In this document: positions 16,583-23,968 of the stretch, in pieces
Layout of the letters: the number at the start of each line of letters is the position of its first letter
How positions within the stretch are numbered: position 1 is the first letter of the stretch
Source of the DNA: Secundilactobacillus silagei JCM 19001
GTDB taxonomy: Bacteria > Bacillota > Bacilli > Lactobacillales > Lactobacillaceae
Length of the DNA stretch: 64,000 nucleotides
Direction of reading: 5' to 3'
Assembly (NCBI RefSeq): GCF_002217945.1
Contig: NZ_BCMG01000007.1
Span: 1-64,000 of the forward strand
Position numbers and translations under genes: made by a program
The notes under the pieces: model-generated
Told to the model about the DNA's origin: nothing
The model's input: the letters and a program-made list of their open reading frames with translations, nothing else
Databases searched by the model: none

Positions 16583-16774
16583 TTAAACATTCAGTCCAAA
16601 ACTGACTATACTATTAAGTGGTGATTACCACCTCCAAACGATCAGCTCAAGTACGTGGCTCCGCCGAAATTGCGACCAGGCTTGGCTCAAGTGATCACCC
16701 TACCAATCTGCCATAGGTTGGAATTGAGTTAACTCAAAAAAGACACCGCCCTTTATGTGAAGGACGGTGCTTTT
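16583..16774 (+). ncRNA. Putative small RNA with own promoter and terminator
   Basis: TTAAAC (16583-16588), 18 nt, and TATACT (16607-16612) form a promoter that would start RNA near 16619. The predicted transcript of about 155 nt opens with a GTGGT-GATT-ACCAC hairpin running into CACCTCC (16629-16635), an anti-Shine-Dalgarno-like stretch. It has a GGTGAT/ATCACC long-range pairing, a CCAA/TTGG hairpin, the palindrome GAGTTAACTC, and ends at the hairpin 16744-16769. No ORF is present. The family is not recognised. Confidence 0.4.
16736..16774 (-). terminator. Bidirectional intrinsic terminator
   Basis: CACCGCCCTT and AAGGACGGTG form a 10-bp stem with one mismatch. On the minus strand it ends in TCTTTTTT and terminates the gene at 16788. 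On the plus strand it ends in CTTTTAG and could end the putative small RNA. Confidence 0.8.
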
Positions 16775-16787
16775 AGTGTCTCCTATT

Positions 16788-17432
16788 TTACTGTTCTTGA
16801 TGATCACTGACTTGTTTGACAAAGGAATGGTCGGGTACCCGAATCAGCGTGAAGCGGTTCGCTAACCGGCCGGCGTGAAGACCAACGCCATTTAGAAAGG
16901 TCTTCTTATAGGTCGTTTCAACGACCCCAACCCACGCCTTTTGGTGCTGTTTTTCCATTTCGTTGATTTTCGTCTTATTCCACTTATACGAAGAGGCAAC
17001 TAGGTTGATTGGGTGGTCACCCGCTGAAACGGTGGCACTGTCACCCGGCACCATGTCTTTTTCACCCTGCGTGTAGAATGTGTAATACTGCGCTGGCTTA
17101 CGGCCATTACCGGTTTTCACGATCACGTAGTCTGATTTACCGATTGCACTGGTGTCTAAGACCAATGGCTTGTATTGGTAAGCCACGGTCACCCGCTTCG
17201 GGTTCAGCTGGCTGACATCCTGAAACAGCGTTGTGTACCCCATCCCCCACAGGCACAGGAGGAAAATGACCAGTTCAATGCTTGATTTAATAATATTTTC
17301 CCACGACCAAGAGCGTTTCTCCGTCACCAAAAGCTTCAGCCGACGCACGCGCATATCGTGTACCATCCAAATTAAGTAGATCAATAATAGAAGCCAAAGC
17401 CCCATACCAACTAAATTCCATGCTGATTTCAT
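16788..17432 (-). CDS. LVIS_2131-like membrane protein of unknown function
   Basis: The 214-residue protein has two N-terminal hydrophobic helices (LVGMGLWLLLLIYLIWMV and IKSSIELVIFLLCLWGMGY) separated by a basic loop, then an extracytoplasmic domain of about 140 residues ending in a polar tail. It resembles a lactobacillus family annotated as LVIS_2131, from memory. The ATG at 17432 has AGAGGAA nine nt upstream; an upstream ATG at 17486 has none. It stands alone between two plus-strand genes. Function unknown. Confidence 0.6.
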   Translation of the reverse strand: MKSAWNLVGMGLWLLLLIYLIWMVHDMRVRRLKLLVTEKRSWSWENIIKSSIELVIFLLCLWGMGYTTLFQDVSQLNPKRVTVAYQYKPLVLDTSAIGKSDYVIVKTGNGRKPAQYYTFYTQGEKDMVPGDSATVSAGDHPINLVASSYKWNKTKINEMEKQHQKAWVGVVETTYKKTFLNGVGLHAGRLANRFTLIRVPDHSFVKQVSDHQEQ

Positions 17433-17608
17433 GTTGATTCCTCTCATTCTTATCCCTGATTTAACGCTTTGGTTGTAATGTTTCACCCAAAATAGCGTTT
17501 AACTTGCTTCTAGATTATCGAAAGTCACGCTCGAAAACAAGTCCCTAGGTAGAAATGTCTCGCTGACCTATAATAGCATTATACAACATTATTAAGGGGG
17601 GTTCCGAA

Positions 17609-18493
17609 ATGTGTACTAGTCTCACGTTAACCGCGGCTGATGGCACTCACTTACTGGCAAGAACGATGGATTTTCCAAACGTTGATCCGTGGCAGCCGAC
17701 TGTTCTTGAAGCCGGCACGAACTGGCGGCCAATTTTAGGAAAACCACAAACTACGCGGTACCGGATCGTTGGCTCTGCCCGTCATTTAAACGGCTATTCG
17801 CTATTTGGCGATGGTCTGAACAGTGCTGGTCTGAGCTGTGCCGAGCTGTACTTTCCTAACCGCGTCACCTATTATGACGCCCCACAAGCTGGGATGACCA
17901 ATCTCACCCCGCAGGACTTCATTCTTTGGGTCTTAGGTCAGCACCGGAGCATTGCTGAAGTAGCGGCCGACCTGCCAACCGTTGCGTTAGTTGGCCGGGT
18001 CTGGTACGCAGAAAACAAGGTCTACCCCTTTCATTGGCTGCTAGCAGACGCCACTGGCGCAACTGCCGTTCTAGAACCCACGGCCCACGCGCTAAAATTA
18101 ATCGCTGATCCGCTAAACGTGCTGACCAACACGCCCGAACTGGCTGACCATCTGGGCCGCGTGAACCGGTTTTTAAATACCGACAGTGCCCATTTACCAA
18201 CCGCTGCCAGCCAATGGTTAGCTGAAAACAAGCCCCTACCAGAAGGGCCGATTCCTACCGACCGCTTCATTAAAACTGTAATCAATCTTTGGGGGCAGCC
18301 CAAACCGGCAACCGCTGAGGCAGCCGTTGCGGAAGCGGAGACCATTCTAACTCAAGTCATTATTCCCAGACAGGCTGGTAAGCATCCTGCTAACCATAAC
18401 TTTACCCACTATATTAGTATCATCGATACAACGCATCTGCGCTACTTGCAATTACCGACAGATGACACGTCAAAATCAGAAATTAACCTTTAA
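17609..18493 (+). CDS. Choloylglycine hydrolase family (linear amide C-N hydrolase)
   Basis: The 294-residue Ntn hydrolase belongs to the bile-salt hydrolase / penicillin V acylase family. The nucleophile Cys2 follows the initiator Met directly, and Arg18 and Asp21 (ARTMDF) match the catalytic set. An NSAGLSCAELYF segment matches the oxyanion and Asn region. It is about 30 residues shorter than typical bile salt hydrolases, and the substrate (bile salt, penicillin V or another N-acyl amide) cannot be decided. The ATG follows AAGGGGGG. The protein has no signal peptide, so it acts in the cytoplasm. Confidence 0.8.
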   Translation: MCTSLTLTAADGTHLLARTMDFPNVDPWQPTVLEAGTNWRPILGKPQTTRYRIVGSARHLNGYSLFGDGLNSAGLSCAELYFPNRVTYYDAPQAGMTNLTPQDFILWVLGQHRSIAEVAADLPTVALVGRVWYAENKVYPFHWLLADATGATAVLEPTAHALKLIADPLNVLTNTPELADHLGRVNRFLNTDSAHLPTAASQWLAENKPLPEGPIPTDRFIKTVINLWGQPKPATAEAAVAEAETILTQVIIPRQAGKHPANHNFTHYISIIDTTHLRYLQLPTDDTSKSEINL

Positions 18494-18826
18494 TTTACTG
18501 TAAATAGCGCCCCAAAAACTGCGATTTCAACTAAAATCGCAGTTTTTTTGACTCTTTTTTTGAAAATCTGCCCGAATTTTACCGTGTTTGTTACAAACGT
18601 GAAATAAAAGGATACAGCTTGTTATAACGGTGTTCATCGAATCAAGAATTAGGCAATATCCCCTAAAAATTACGTTTCCGTCGTTTTCGTTAACCTAATC
18701 GATAATTCACTGCAACACGACTGTAACCTGCAATTGATACACTTAGTCTCGTTGAATTGATTAAGACGAATACGAAATTAAAAAAAAACGACTCATTACT
18801 CAAAGATAAAGGGGATATTTAAAATT
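18494..18826. other. Intergenic region upstream of the NlpC/P60 gene
   Basis: Besides the terminator at 18514-18549 it contains TGTTAC-N5-TGAAAT (18589-18605), close to a WalR direct-repeat box. It also holds the palindrome GTTATAAC (18621-18628), which recurs three times before the antiporter gene (20950-21030). Both are only suggestive of cell-wall or stress regulation of the secreted NlpC/P60 protein. Confidence 0.35.
18514..18549 (+). terminator. Intrinsic terminator
   Basis: AAAACTGCGATTT and AAATCGCAGTTTTTTT form a 13-bp stem with T-run just after the choloylglycine hydrolase gene. Confidence 0.9.
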
Positions 18827-19300
18827 ATGAAGAAATGGTTTGTACGAATCGCATTAACAGCAATTGCAATCTTAGGTATTACGATTGCCACTAATATGAC
18901 TCATAGCACAACGGCACACGCTGACACCACTAAATCTTATTCACAGGTTTACAATGTTGCTAAACAGCAACTGGGCAAGCGTTACAGTTGGGGCTCAACC
19001 GGTCCTTCATCATTTGACTGCTCTGGTTTAACTTCTTACGTTTACAAGAAGGGTGTCTCAAAGCAGATTCCCCGTACTGCCCAAGCGCAGTACAACAAGT
19101 TCAAGAAAGTTTCATACGCCCATGCTAAAAAGGGTGATCTGGTCTTCTTTGGTGGCAGTCGCCACAGTATCAGCCACGTTGGGATGTACATCGGTAATGG
19201 GAAGATGATCGATGCTCAAAACCGCGGCGTGATCGTGGAATCCGTTAAAGCCCCATGGTGGCACCATGTTGGTACTGCTCGGGTAACTGACTTACAGTAA
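18827..19300 (+). CDS. Secreted NlpC/P60 cell-wall endopeptidase
   Basis: The 157-residue protein has a Sec signal peptide (KKWFVR, hydrophobic core LTAIAILGITIAT, likely cleavage after AHA at residue 32) and then only an NlpC/P60 domain. The catalytic Cys65 is in FDCSGL and His117 in ISHVGMYIG. The expected gamma-D-Glu-diamino acid endopeptidase cleaves peptidoglycan stem peptides. It lacks LysM or SH3 anchors, so it is probably released. SD AAAGGGGATATTTAAA precedes the ATG. A long leader carries possible WalR-type sites. Confidence 0.85.
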   Translation: MKKWFVRIALTAIAILGITIATNMTHSTTAHADTTKSYSQVYNVAKQQLGKRYSWGSTGPSSFDCSGLTSYVYKKGVSKQIPRTAQAQYNKFKKVSYAHAKKGDLVFFGGSRHSISHVGMYIGNGKMIDAQNRGVIVESVKAPWWHHVGTARVTDLQ

Positions 19301-19675
19301 AAGAGTGGGACAATAGGCGTTTTGCCCCAGAATATAAGACGAAAAATAGGCGAACAATCGTTTCTTGACTGTTCGCCTATTTTTTGACTGATATGGCCGG
19401 GGCATGCCGCTTTGTGGCACGTTTATGAGCATATAAAATTCAATTTATCATGCTTTTGACTCAAATTTTTATGTTATCCATGATATATTCAGCTTAACGC
19501 CCACTTTTAACAACCAGTTTATTTTACAGTTTAAAAGTCACCTAACAGAATGTTGTGTACCGGTTTTGCCTATCTACCATATCTGGTACAGAAATAATAA
19601 AGTTACGCCATATCTTGTTGCTTTTTTCAAACAGATGTTCTAGGATTAACATATCGAGAAAAAGGAGACTTAGCC
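19301..19675. other. Intergenic region after NlpC/P60 gene
   Basis: It holds the terminator 19342-19386. It also holds an AGAGTGGGACAATAGGCG stretch that recurs in many lactobacilli beside terminators, and an AT-rich promoter region for the ATP-cone-like gene. A short ORF within it (19555-19761) has no ribosome binding site and overlaps the next gene. Confidence 0.4.
19342..19386 (+). terminator. Intrinsic terminator
   Basis: AAAAATAGGCGAACA and TGTTCGCCTATTTTTT form a 15-bp stem with T-run after the NlpC/P60 gene. Confidence 0.85.
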
Positions 19676-20008
19676 GTGAACAAACAAAAACCGCAACAGT
19701 CGCATATTCAGATTACGGTTCGCTTTGTGGAAAAGCAAAATGGGAAAAAAGCGCTCTTTGATGCGCGCAAGATTCTCCGCAGCTTGAACCACTTGACACA
19801 TGATGACCGCCTCATCCGCCGTATCAACGCGCTAGTGCTTGCTCAAATTGCCGGCTACTCTCAAATTGATACCGCAACGATTCGTCAGTTGATCATTTCA
19901 ACGCTGAATCTGCTGGATCATCCCGAACTGGCCAAGCGTTATGATGAATACCGCCCGTCCGCTACTAAGCAGGACCAGTTTAAGCAACTATCCTTCTTTA
20001 ATCTTTAA
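19676..20008 (+). CDS. Small protein with ATP-cone-like domain
   Basis: The 110-residue protein reads like a free-standing ATP-cone, the nucleotide-sensing domain of ribonucleotide reductases and NrdR. VRFVEKQNGKKALFDARKI corresponds to the KRDG..xPFDxxKI strand-helix, then come helices with IRRINALVLAQI, a TIRQLIISTLNLL segment, and the closing AKRYDEYR resembling AxxYxxYR. The canonical KRDG is not conserved. The GTG start has AAAGGAG upstream and the gene ends at a strong terminator. No reductase gene is adjacent. It may be a small nucleotide-binding regulator; the domain call is by eye. Confidence 0.5.
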   Translation: MNKQKPQQSHIQITVRFVEKQNGKKALFDARKILRSLNHLTHDDRLIRRINALVLAQIAGYSQIDTATIRQLIISTLNLLDHPELAKRYDEYRPSATKQDQFKQLSFFNL

Positions 20009-20027
20009 ATCTAACATTTAAATCGAC

Positions 20028-20076
20028 TCAGCCTGATTATCAGAGCATTCATTACTGATAATCAGGCTGATTTTTT
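20028..20076 (+). terminator. Intrinsic terminator
   Basis: TCAGCCTGATTATCAG and its complement form a perfect 16-bp stem around 11 nt, followed by TTTTTT. Confidence 0.9.
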
Positions 20077-20175
20077 CGTCGTTTTATACTGGTAAGGATT
20101 TCAACTGACTTCTTAACTGAAGATAACAAGCAAATAAACTATTTGTTCGATACTTCTATATAGTCTAATCGTGTT

Positions 20176-20279
20176 CCCAAACTCAGATTCCGGCCATTTA
20201 ACCCCAAACAAGCCTATTTCGACAAAGTTCGCCGAAATAGGCTTGTTTGGGGTTAAATTCTGGAATCTACCGAGTTTGG
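20176..20279. repeat. Long near-perfect palindrome (104 bp)
   Basis: Arms of about 45 nt (CCAAACTC, AGATTCC, ATTTAACCCC, AAACAAGCCTATTTCG and complements) close on an 11-nt loop with only a few mismatches. It lies between convergent genes at 20008 and 20339 and is much longer than a terminator. It could be a small mobile repeat. Its apex differs from the AAATCC/GGATTT family. Confidence 0.75.
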
Positions 20280-20338
20280 TCACACACTACAAAAAACAGC
20301 ATTCCATTTGGAAATGCTGTTACCGGTTTTATATGAAA

Positions 20339-20737
20339 TTATGAACTCAACTGTGATTCTAGATCCCGCAATTCAGCCACACGAACTTCACGTGGTAAGA
20401 ACCGGCGAATCTCTTCTTCGTTGTAACCAACTTCCAAACGCTTGTCATCAAAGATGATTGGCCGCTTGATCAAGTCAGGATACTTAACAACTAAATCAAC
20501 TAATTGACTGACTGCTAAGTCATCTAAATTGATGTGCAATTGTTTAAATACGTTGGAACGCGTTGAAATAATGTCCTCACTGCCGTTCTCGGTTAAGCGT
20601 AAAATCTGCTTAACTTCATCGGCATTAAGTGGATTAGACTTAATGTTGCGTTCCTTAAACGGAATGTGATGATCTTCTAACCATGCACGAGCCTTACGAC
20701 TTGATGCGCTGCTCGGTGCAACATATAAATTAATCAT
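20339..20737 (-). CDS. Spx-family regulator lacking the CXXC redox switch
   Basis: The 132-residue ArsC/Spx family protein would bind the RNA polymerase alpha C-terminal domain. The family core is clear: RKARAWLEDHHIPFKERNI, ISTRSNVFKQL, RPIIFDDKRLEVGYNEEEIRRFLPR. However, the usual PSCTSC is PSSASS, so both cysteines (positions 10 and 13) are serine and disulphide activation is impossible. The ATG at 20737 with AAGGAAG upstream gives the standard N-terminus INLYVAPS; an ATG at 20755 overlaps that site. It may be a constitutive or differently controlled Spx paralogue. It is monocistronic. Confidence 0.85.
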   Translation of the reverse strand: MINLYVAPSSASSRKARAWLEDHHIPFKERNIKSNPLNADEVKQILRLTENGSEDIISTRSNVFKQLHINLDDLAVSQLVDLVVKYPDLIKRPIIFDDKRLEVGYNEEEIRRFLPREVRVAELRDLESQLSS

Positions 20738-21206
20738 ATTAAGCACTTCCTTCATTTCGCTTTCTCCTAGCGACTAACAAAAACTAAATCAAAAGCAAAG
20801 GTACATCTTAATCCATTCATTACTAAGTCCCCAACACTTCATCATGAACAGTTTTATAATACCATCAATTTTAGCAAAGTTCAAGACAATTTTTATATTT
20901 TTTGATTGTGAAAAGATAAATATAGTAATCGCATAATTTTATTGAAAATGTTATAACCACGGGTGTTATAACAATATAGACTTTTTACGGTTTATAAAAT
21001 AATTTTGTTTAATTGTGAATCCGTTATAACGTCCCTAAACGCTTGATTTACCTAGGTTTACTTACTCTTTGGAAGTTAAATCTCGCATTTATTATTTCTA
21101 TTTATCACGCGTCAAAATTATTATTAACCCTTAAGTTATGAGATTATAGTAATCAATCAAAACACGCGTTACAATTTAGTCAATAAATAATGGGGAAGTG
21201 GGTTCG
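20738..21206. other. Divergent intergenic region
   Basis: The 469-nt AT-rich region lies between the Spx-like gene and the antiporter gene. Three copies of the perfect palindrome GTTATAAC occur at 20950-20957, 20965-20972 and 21023-21030, the first two separated by only 7 nt. These may be operators for the antiporter gene. No RNA gene or ORF with a ribosome binding site is seen. Confidence 0.4.
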
Positions 21207-23465
21207 TTGACATCGTTCTTTACAATTTTACTGTTAGTTGTTGCTGCTATTGCTGCCAACATCATCTTTGCAATCTATCCAAAAATTCCGTTGGCTTTTT
21301 ACGAAATCATTGCTGGGGTACTGCTGTCGCTGGTGCCGCTCTTCAATGACTTTCACCTGGAGCCAGAGGTTTTTATGCTGGTCATTATTGCACCATTGAT
21401 GTTCAACGACGGTCAAAATACGGACACCCATGGCTTACGAAAAAACATTAAATCCACGTTATCGCTCGCCATCGTTCTCGCACTCGCCACGATTATTGTC
21501 GGCGGTCTATTGACGCACACCTTTTGGCAAGCCCTGCCATTATCGCTGTGCTTTGCATTAGCTGCCATCGTGACGCCAACCGACGCTGTGGCGGTTTCTT
21601 CCATTACTTCCGGTATCGAAATGCCTGAAAACGTCATGGGCGCGCTGGAAAATGAATCTCTGTTCAATGATGCATCCGGTATCGTTGCCATGGATCTGGC
21701 GCTAACCGCCTTTACTACTGGTGAATTTTCGTTATCTAAAGGGTTTGAACACTTCTGCGTGGTTTTCTTTGGCGGGATAGCAGTTGGCCTCATTTTAGGC
21801 TGGCTGATCGTCATGATCCGGGTGCTGTTTCAACGTAAGACACTGGATACGATTGCGGTGATTCTCCCCTTTAGTCTGCTAACGCCCTTTATTGTGTACA
21901 TGACTGCTGAACACTTTGGCTTTTCAGGGATCTTAGCCGTTGTCGCTGCCGGTATCGTTCACGGGATTCAAGGAAAACAGCTGCGGTTAACTTCTACTCA
22001 AACGCAGGTCGTTACCAAAACGACCTGGGAAACGGTCACCAACCTGCTTAACGGCTTCGTTTTCGTATTATTAGGGGCTTCCATTCCAAGCGTCTGGAAT
22101 GACCTTTCCACTGATGAAGTTCACAATCTGCCAACACTGCTACTAACAGCTTTCGGATTATTCCTATTAATGGCGCTCATGCGTTTTCTCTGGTGCATGT
22201 TCAACCTGGTTTCGTTATCATCGCAGGAAACGCGCATTAAAGACAGTGTCATCATGGCACTTAGCGGTGTTCACGGAACCATTACGTTATCAATGGCTTT
22301 CTCACTGCCTTTAGTGGTCGCTGGAAAAGCCTTTCCCTTCCGAACCGCGATCATTTTAATTGCCGGGATCATCATCTTGCTCAGCATGATCGTACCCACT
22401 TTGGTGCTACCAATTTTACTGCCAAATAAACAAGCGCCCTACTCTGCAGATGAATTCAACGATCAATTAGTTAAAATGGTGAATTACGCTATTGATCAGC
22501 TGCGTAATGTGAACGATAAATCCGGCGCCTTGCCTGGTGTTATCGAAGTTCTCAACAGTCAGAAAAATCAATACCGTAAGAATGCTGATTCCAAACTCGT
22601 GCATCAACTGCTGGTGCAGACTGAAGATGTGGAACACGCCACCGTTGCAGATATGATCGACAAAGGTGAGGTCAAACCGCAAATTGGCTGGCAGTATAAT
22701 CGGGCCATCATGTTTCAGTCCCAGTTTGCCTTCCTCAGTCCATTTGGAACCATCAAAATGTGGGTCAAAATGATTGGTTTTCGGCTGTTTCCTAAAGCAG
22801 CCCGGAAACACTATCAGAAAACCATGAAGGTATCGCAAGAAACCAAGGCCAAATGGTTAAAGGAACATGGTGAAACTAAGCAATATAACGAGTATCAAAA
22901 ACGCTTTCTTGACAGGAATGCTGACGATATCACACCAGCAGAGAAACAAAAGCGAAAAGAGCAGCTTGCTCAGCTGAATGACACCGACAATGAAACAACA
23001 GCTAAGCCAAAGTTACTCCCTGCTGTGAAACAAAAAAACGACCAGCACCCAGAAATAATAGATAAGTCGTCCTCAAACCAGGTTGCAAAACAGCATCAAC
23101 ATGATGTCGCGCGTCGGTCTCGAGGACACCGTAACGTAAGCAAAAAGGATCAAGCAGCCTTTGGTAACCTTAGTAAAACTGGTTACGACCGGGTTATCGG
23201 CTATCTTGATTCAGTTGAAACTGACGATAACCGTCAGGAAGTTGACGTGCTGCGGCATTACTACACTGTCCGCCAGTCTAAAATCAGTCACCGCGATGAT
23301 GCCGCCAGTGAAGCTGAAAACGAGCTGTTCTTGATGGCTTTTCAATTTGAGTACAGTTACGTCCAAAGTGTCAGCCAGCATGAGAAATTATCAAGTGAAC
23401 TGGTGGATGAGCTGCACAAAAAAATCTCAATGGATCAAACCGTTTATATGCAAAATGGTAACTAG
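21207..23465 (+). CDS. Sodium:proton antiporter (CPA1/NhaP type) with long cytosolic tail
   Basis: This 752-residue cation:proton antiporter has about 12 membrane helices in residues 1-415, including the family's VTPTDAVAVSSI and ENESLFNDASGIVAMDLAL segments with the ion-binding Asp pair. The remaining about 335 residues are hydrophilic, with a charged, low-complexity stretch (KQKRKEQLAQLN) and helical segments, likely a regulatory domain. It probably exports Na+ or K+ and helps pH or salt homeostasis. A TTG at 21207 is chosen because the GTG at 21198 lies only 2 nt after the GGGGAA site; the start is uncertain by a few codons. Confidence 0.85.
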   Translation: MTSFFTILLLVVAAIAANIIFAIYPKIPLAFYEIIAGVLLSLVPLFNDFHLEPEVFMLVIIAPLMFNDGQNTDTHGLRKNIKSTLSLAIVLALATIIVGGLLTHTFWQALPLSLCFALAAIVTPTDAVAVSSITSGIEMPENVMGALENESLFNDASGIVAMDLALTAFTTGEFSLSKGFEHFCVVFFGGIAVGLILGWLIVMIRVLFQRKTLDTIAVILPFSLLTPFIVYMTAEHFGFSGILAVVAAGIVHGIQGKQLRLTSTQTQVVTKTTWETVTNLLNGFVFVLLGASIPSVWNDLSTDEVHNLPTLLLTAFGLFLLMALMRFLWCMFNLVSLSSQETRIKDSVIMALSGVHGTITLSMAFSLPLVVAGKAFPFRTAIILIAGIIILLSMIVPTLVLPILLPNKQAPYSADEFNDQLVKMVNYAIDQLRNVNDKSGALPGVIEVLNSQKNQYRKNADSKLVHQLLVQTEDVEHATVADMIDKGEVKPQIGWQYNRAIMFQSQFAFLSPFGTIKMWVKMIGFRLFPKAARKHYQKTMKVSQETKAKWLKEHGETKQYNEYQKRFLDRNADDITPAEKQKRKEQLAQLNDTDNETTAKPKLLPAVKQKNDQHPEIIDKSSSNQVAKQHQHDVARRSRGHRNVSKKDQAAFGNLSKTGYDRVIGYLDSVETDDNRQEVDVLRHYYTVRQSKISHRDDAASEAENELFLMAFQFEYSYVQSVSQHEKLSSELVDELHKKISMDQTVYMQNGN

Positions 23466-23660
23466 TAAAATGGGCAACCCAACGGAATACGGTAATAGTA
23501 ACAGAATTGTTATCCTATCTTCACACTTTCTTCACATTTAAGTTCTATATTACGAATAACCTAATATTTAAAGATATTAAGTAAGCTTTTTCATTTTACT
23601 CCTCCAAAGTAAAATACTATTTTCGTGAACCCCATCACGGAAATACCTACTCCTATGTTG

Positions 23661-23692
23661 AGATCTACCCTCCCCCGGGTGGATCTTTTTTT
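23661..23692 (+). terminator. Intrinsic terminator after antiporter gene
   Basis: AGATCTACCC and GGGTGGATCT pair around CTCCCCC/CGG and are followed by TTTTTTT. It lies about 200 nt after the stop codon. Confidence 0.7.
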
Positions 23693-23703
23693 GTAGGATG
23701 TGA

Positions 23704-23802
23704 AAACAGACGCTTAGAGACTGGAGCCTAGTGGGACTAAGGTAGAAATCCTGGGTTTGGATTTATACCTTAGTCCCACTAGGTGCAAGTCTCTGTCTGT
23801 TT
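23704..23802. repeat. Dispersed palindrome family, copy B
   Basis: A 99-nt near-perfect hairpin has arms AAACAGAC, GAGACT, CCTAGTGGGACTAAGGTA and complements. The apex AGAAATCC..TTTGGATTTATA is shared with copies at 14.1 kb and 45.5 kb. The stem next to the apex (ACTAAGGT/ACCTTAGT) differs from the others but is fully paired, as expected for conservation of structure rather than sequence. Confidence 0.75.
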
Positions 23803-23968
23803 GAACTCAACTAGCCACGGCAACCTAACCCAACTCAAAACCAAACATTCACCCTTCCACAGTCCAGTTAACCCACATAAAATCCCCTAACTGTTAGCCA
23901 CCAGGTTGCTATCCCGTCAGAAAAAAACTATAATTTTCTATAAATATAACCGCATTGGAGGAAACGAC

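Larger units (their letters stand above)
23466..23968. other. Intergenic region with terminator and palindrome
   Basis: The 503-nt gap contains the terminator 23661-23692 and the dispersed palindrome copy B (23704-23802). The rest is AT-rich with the promoter of the nucleotidase gene presumably close to 23930. No ORF is supported. Confidence 0.5.

Noticed and set aside
18589-18605. WalR box before the NlpC/P60 gene
   Set aside because: One half-site is imperfect and no second box is visible. Mentioned only in the region note.
19555-19761. 68-codon plus-strand ORF before the ATP-cone-like gene
   Set aside because: No ribosome binding site, overlaps the next gene in another frame, no recognisable domain.
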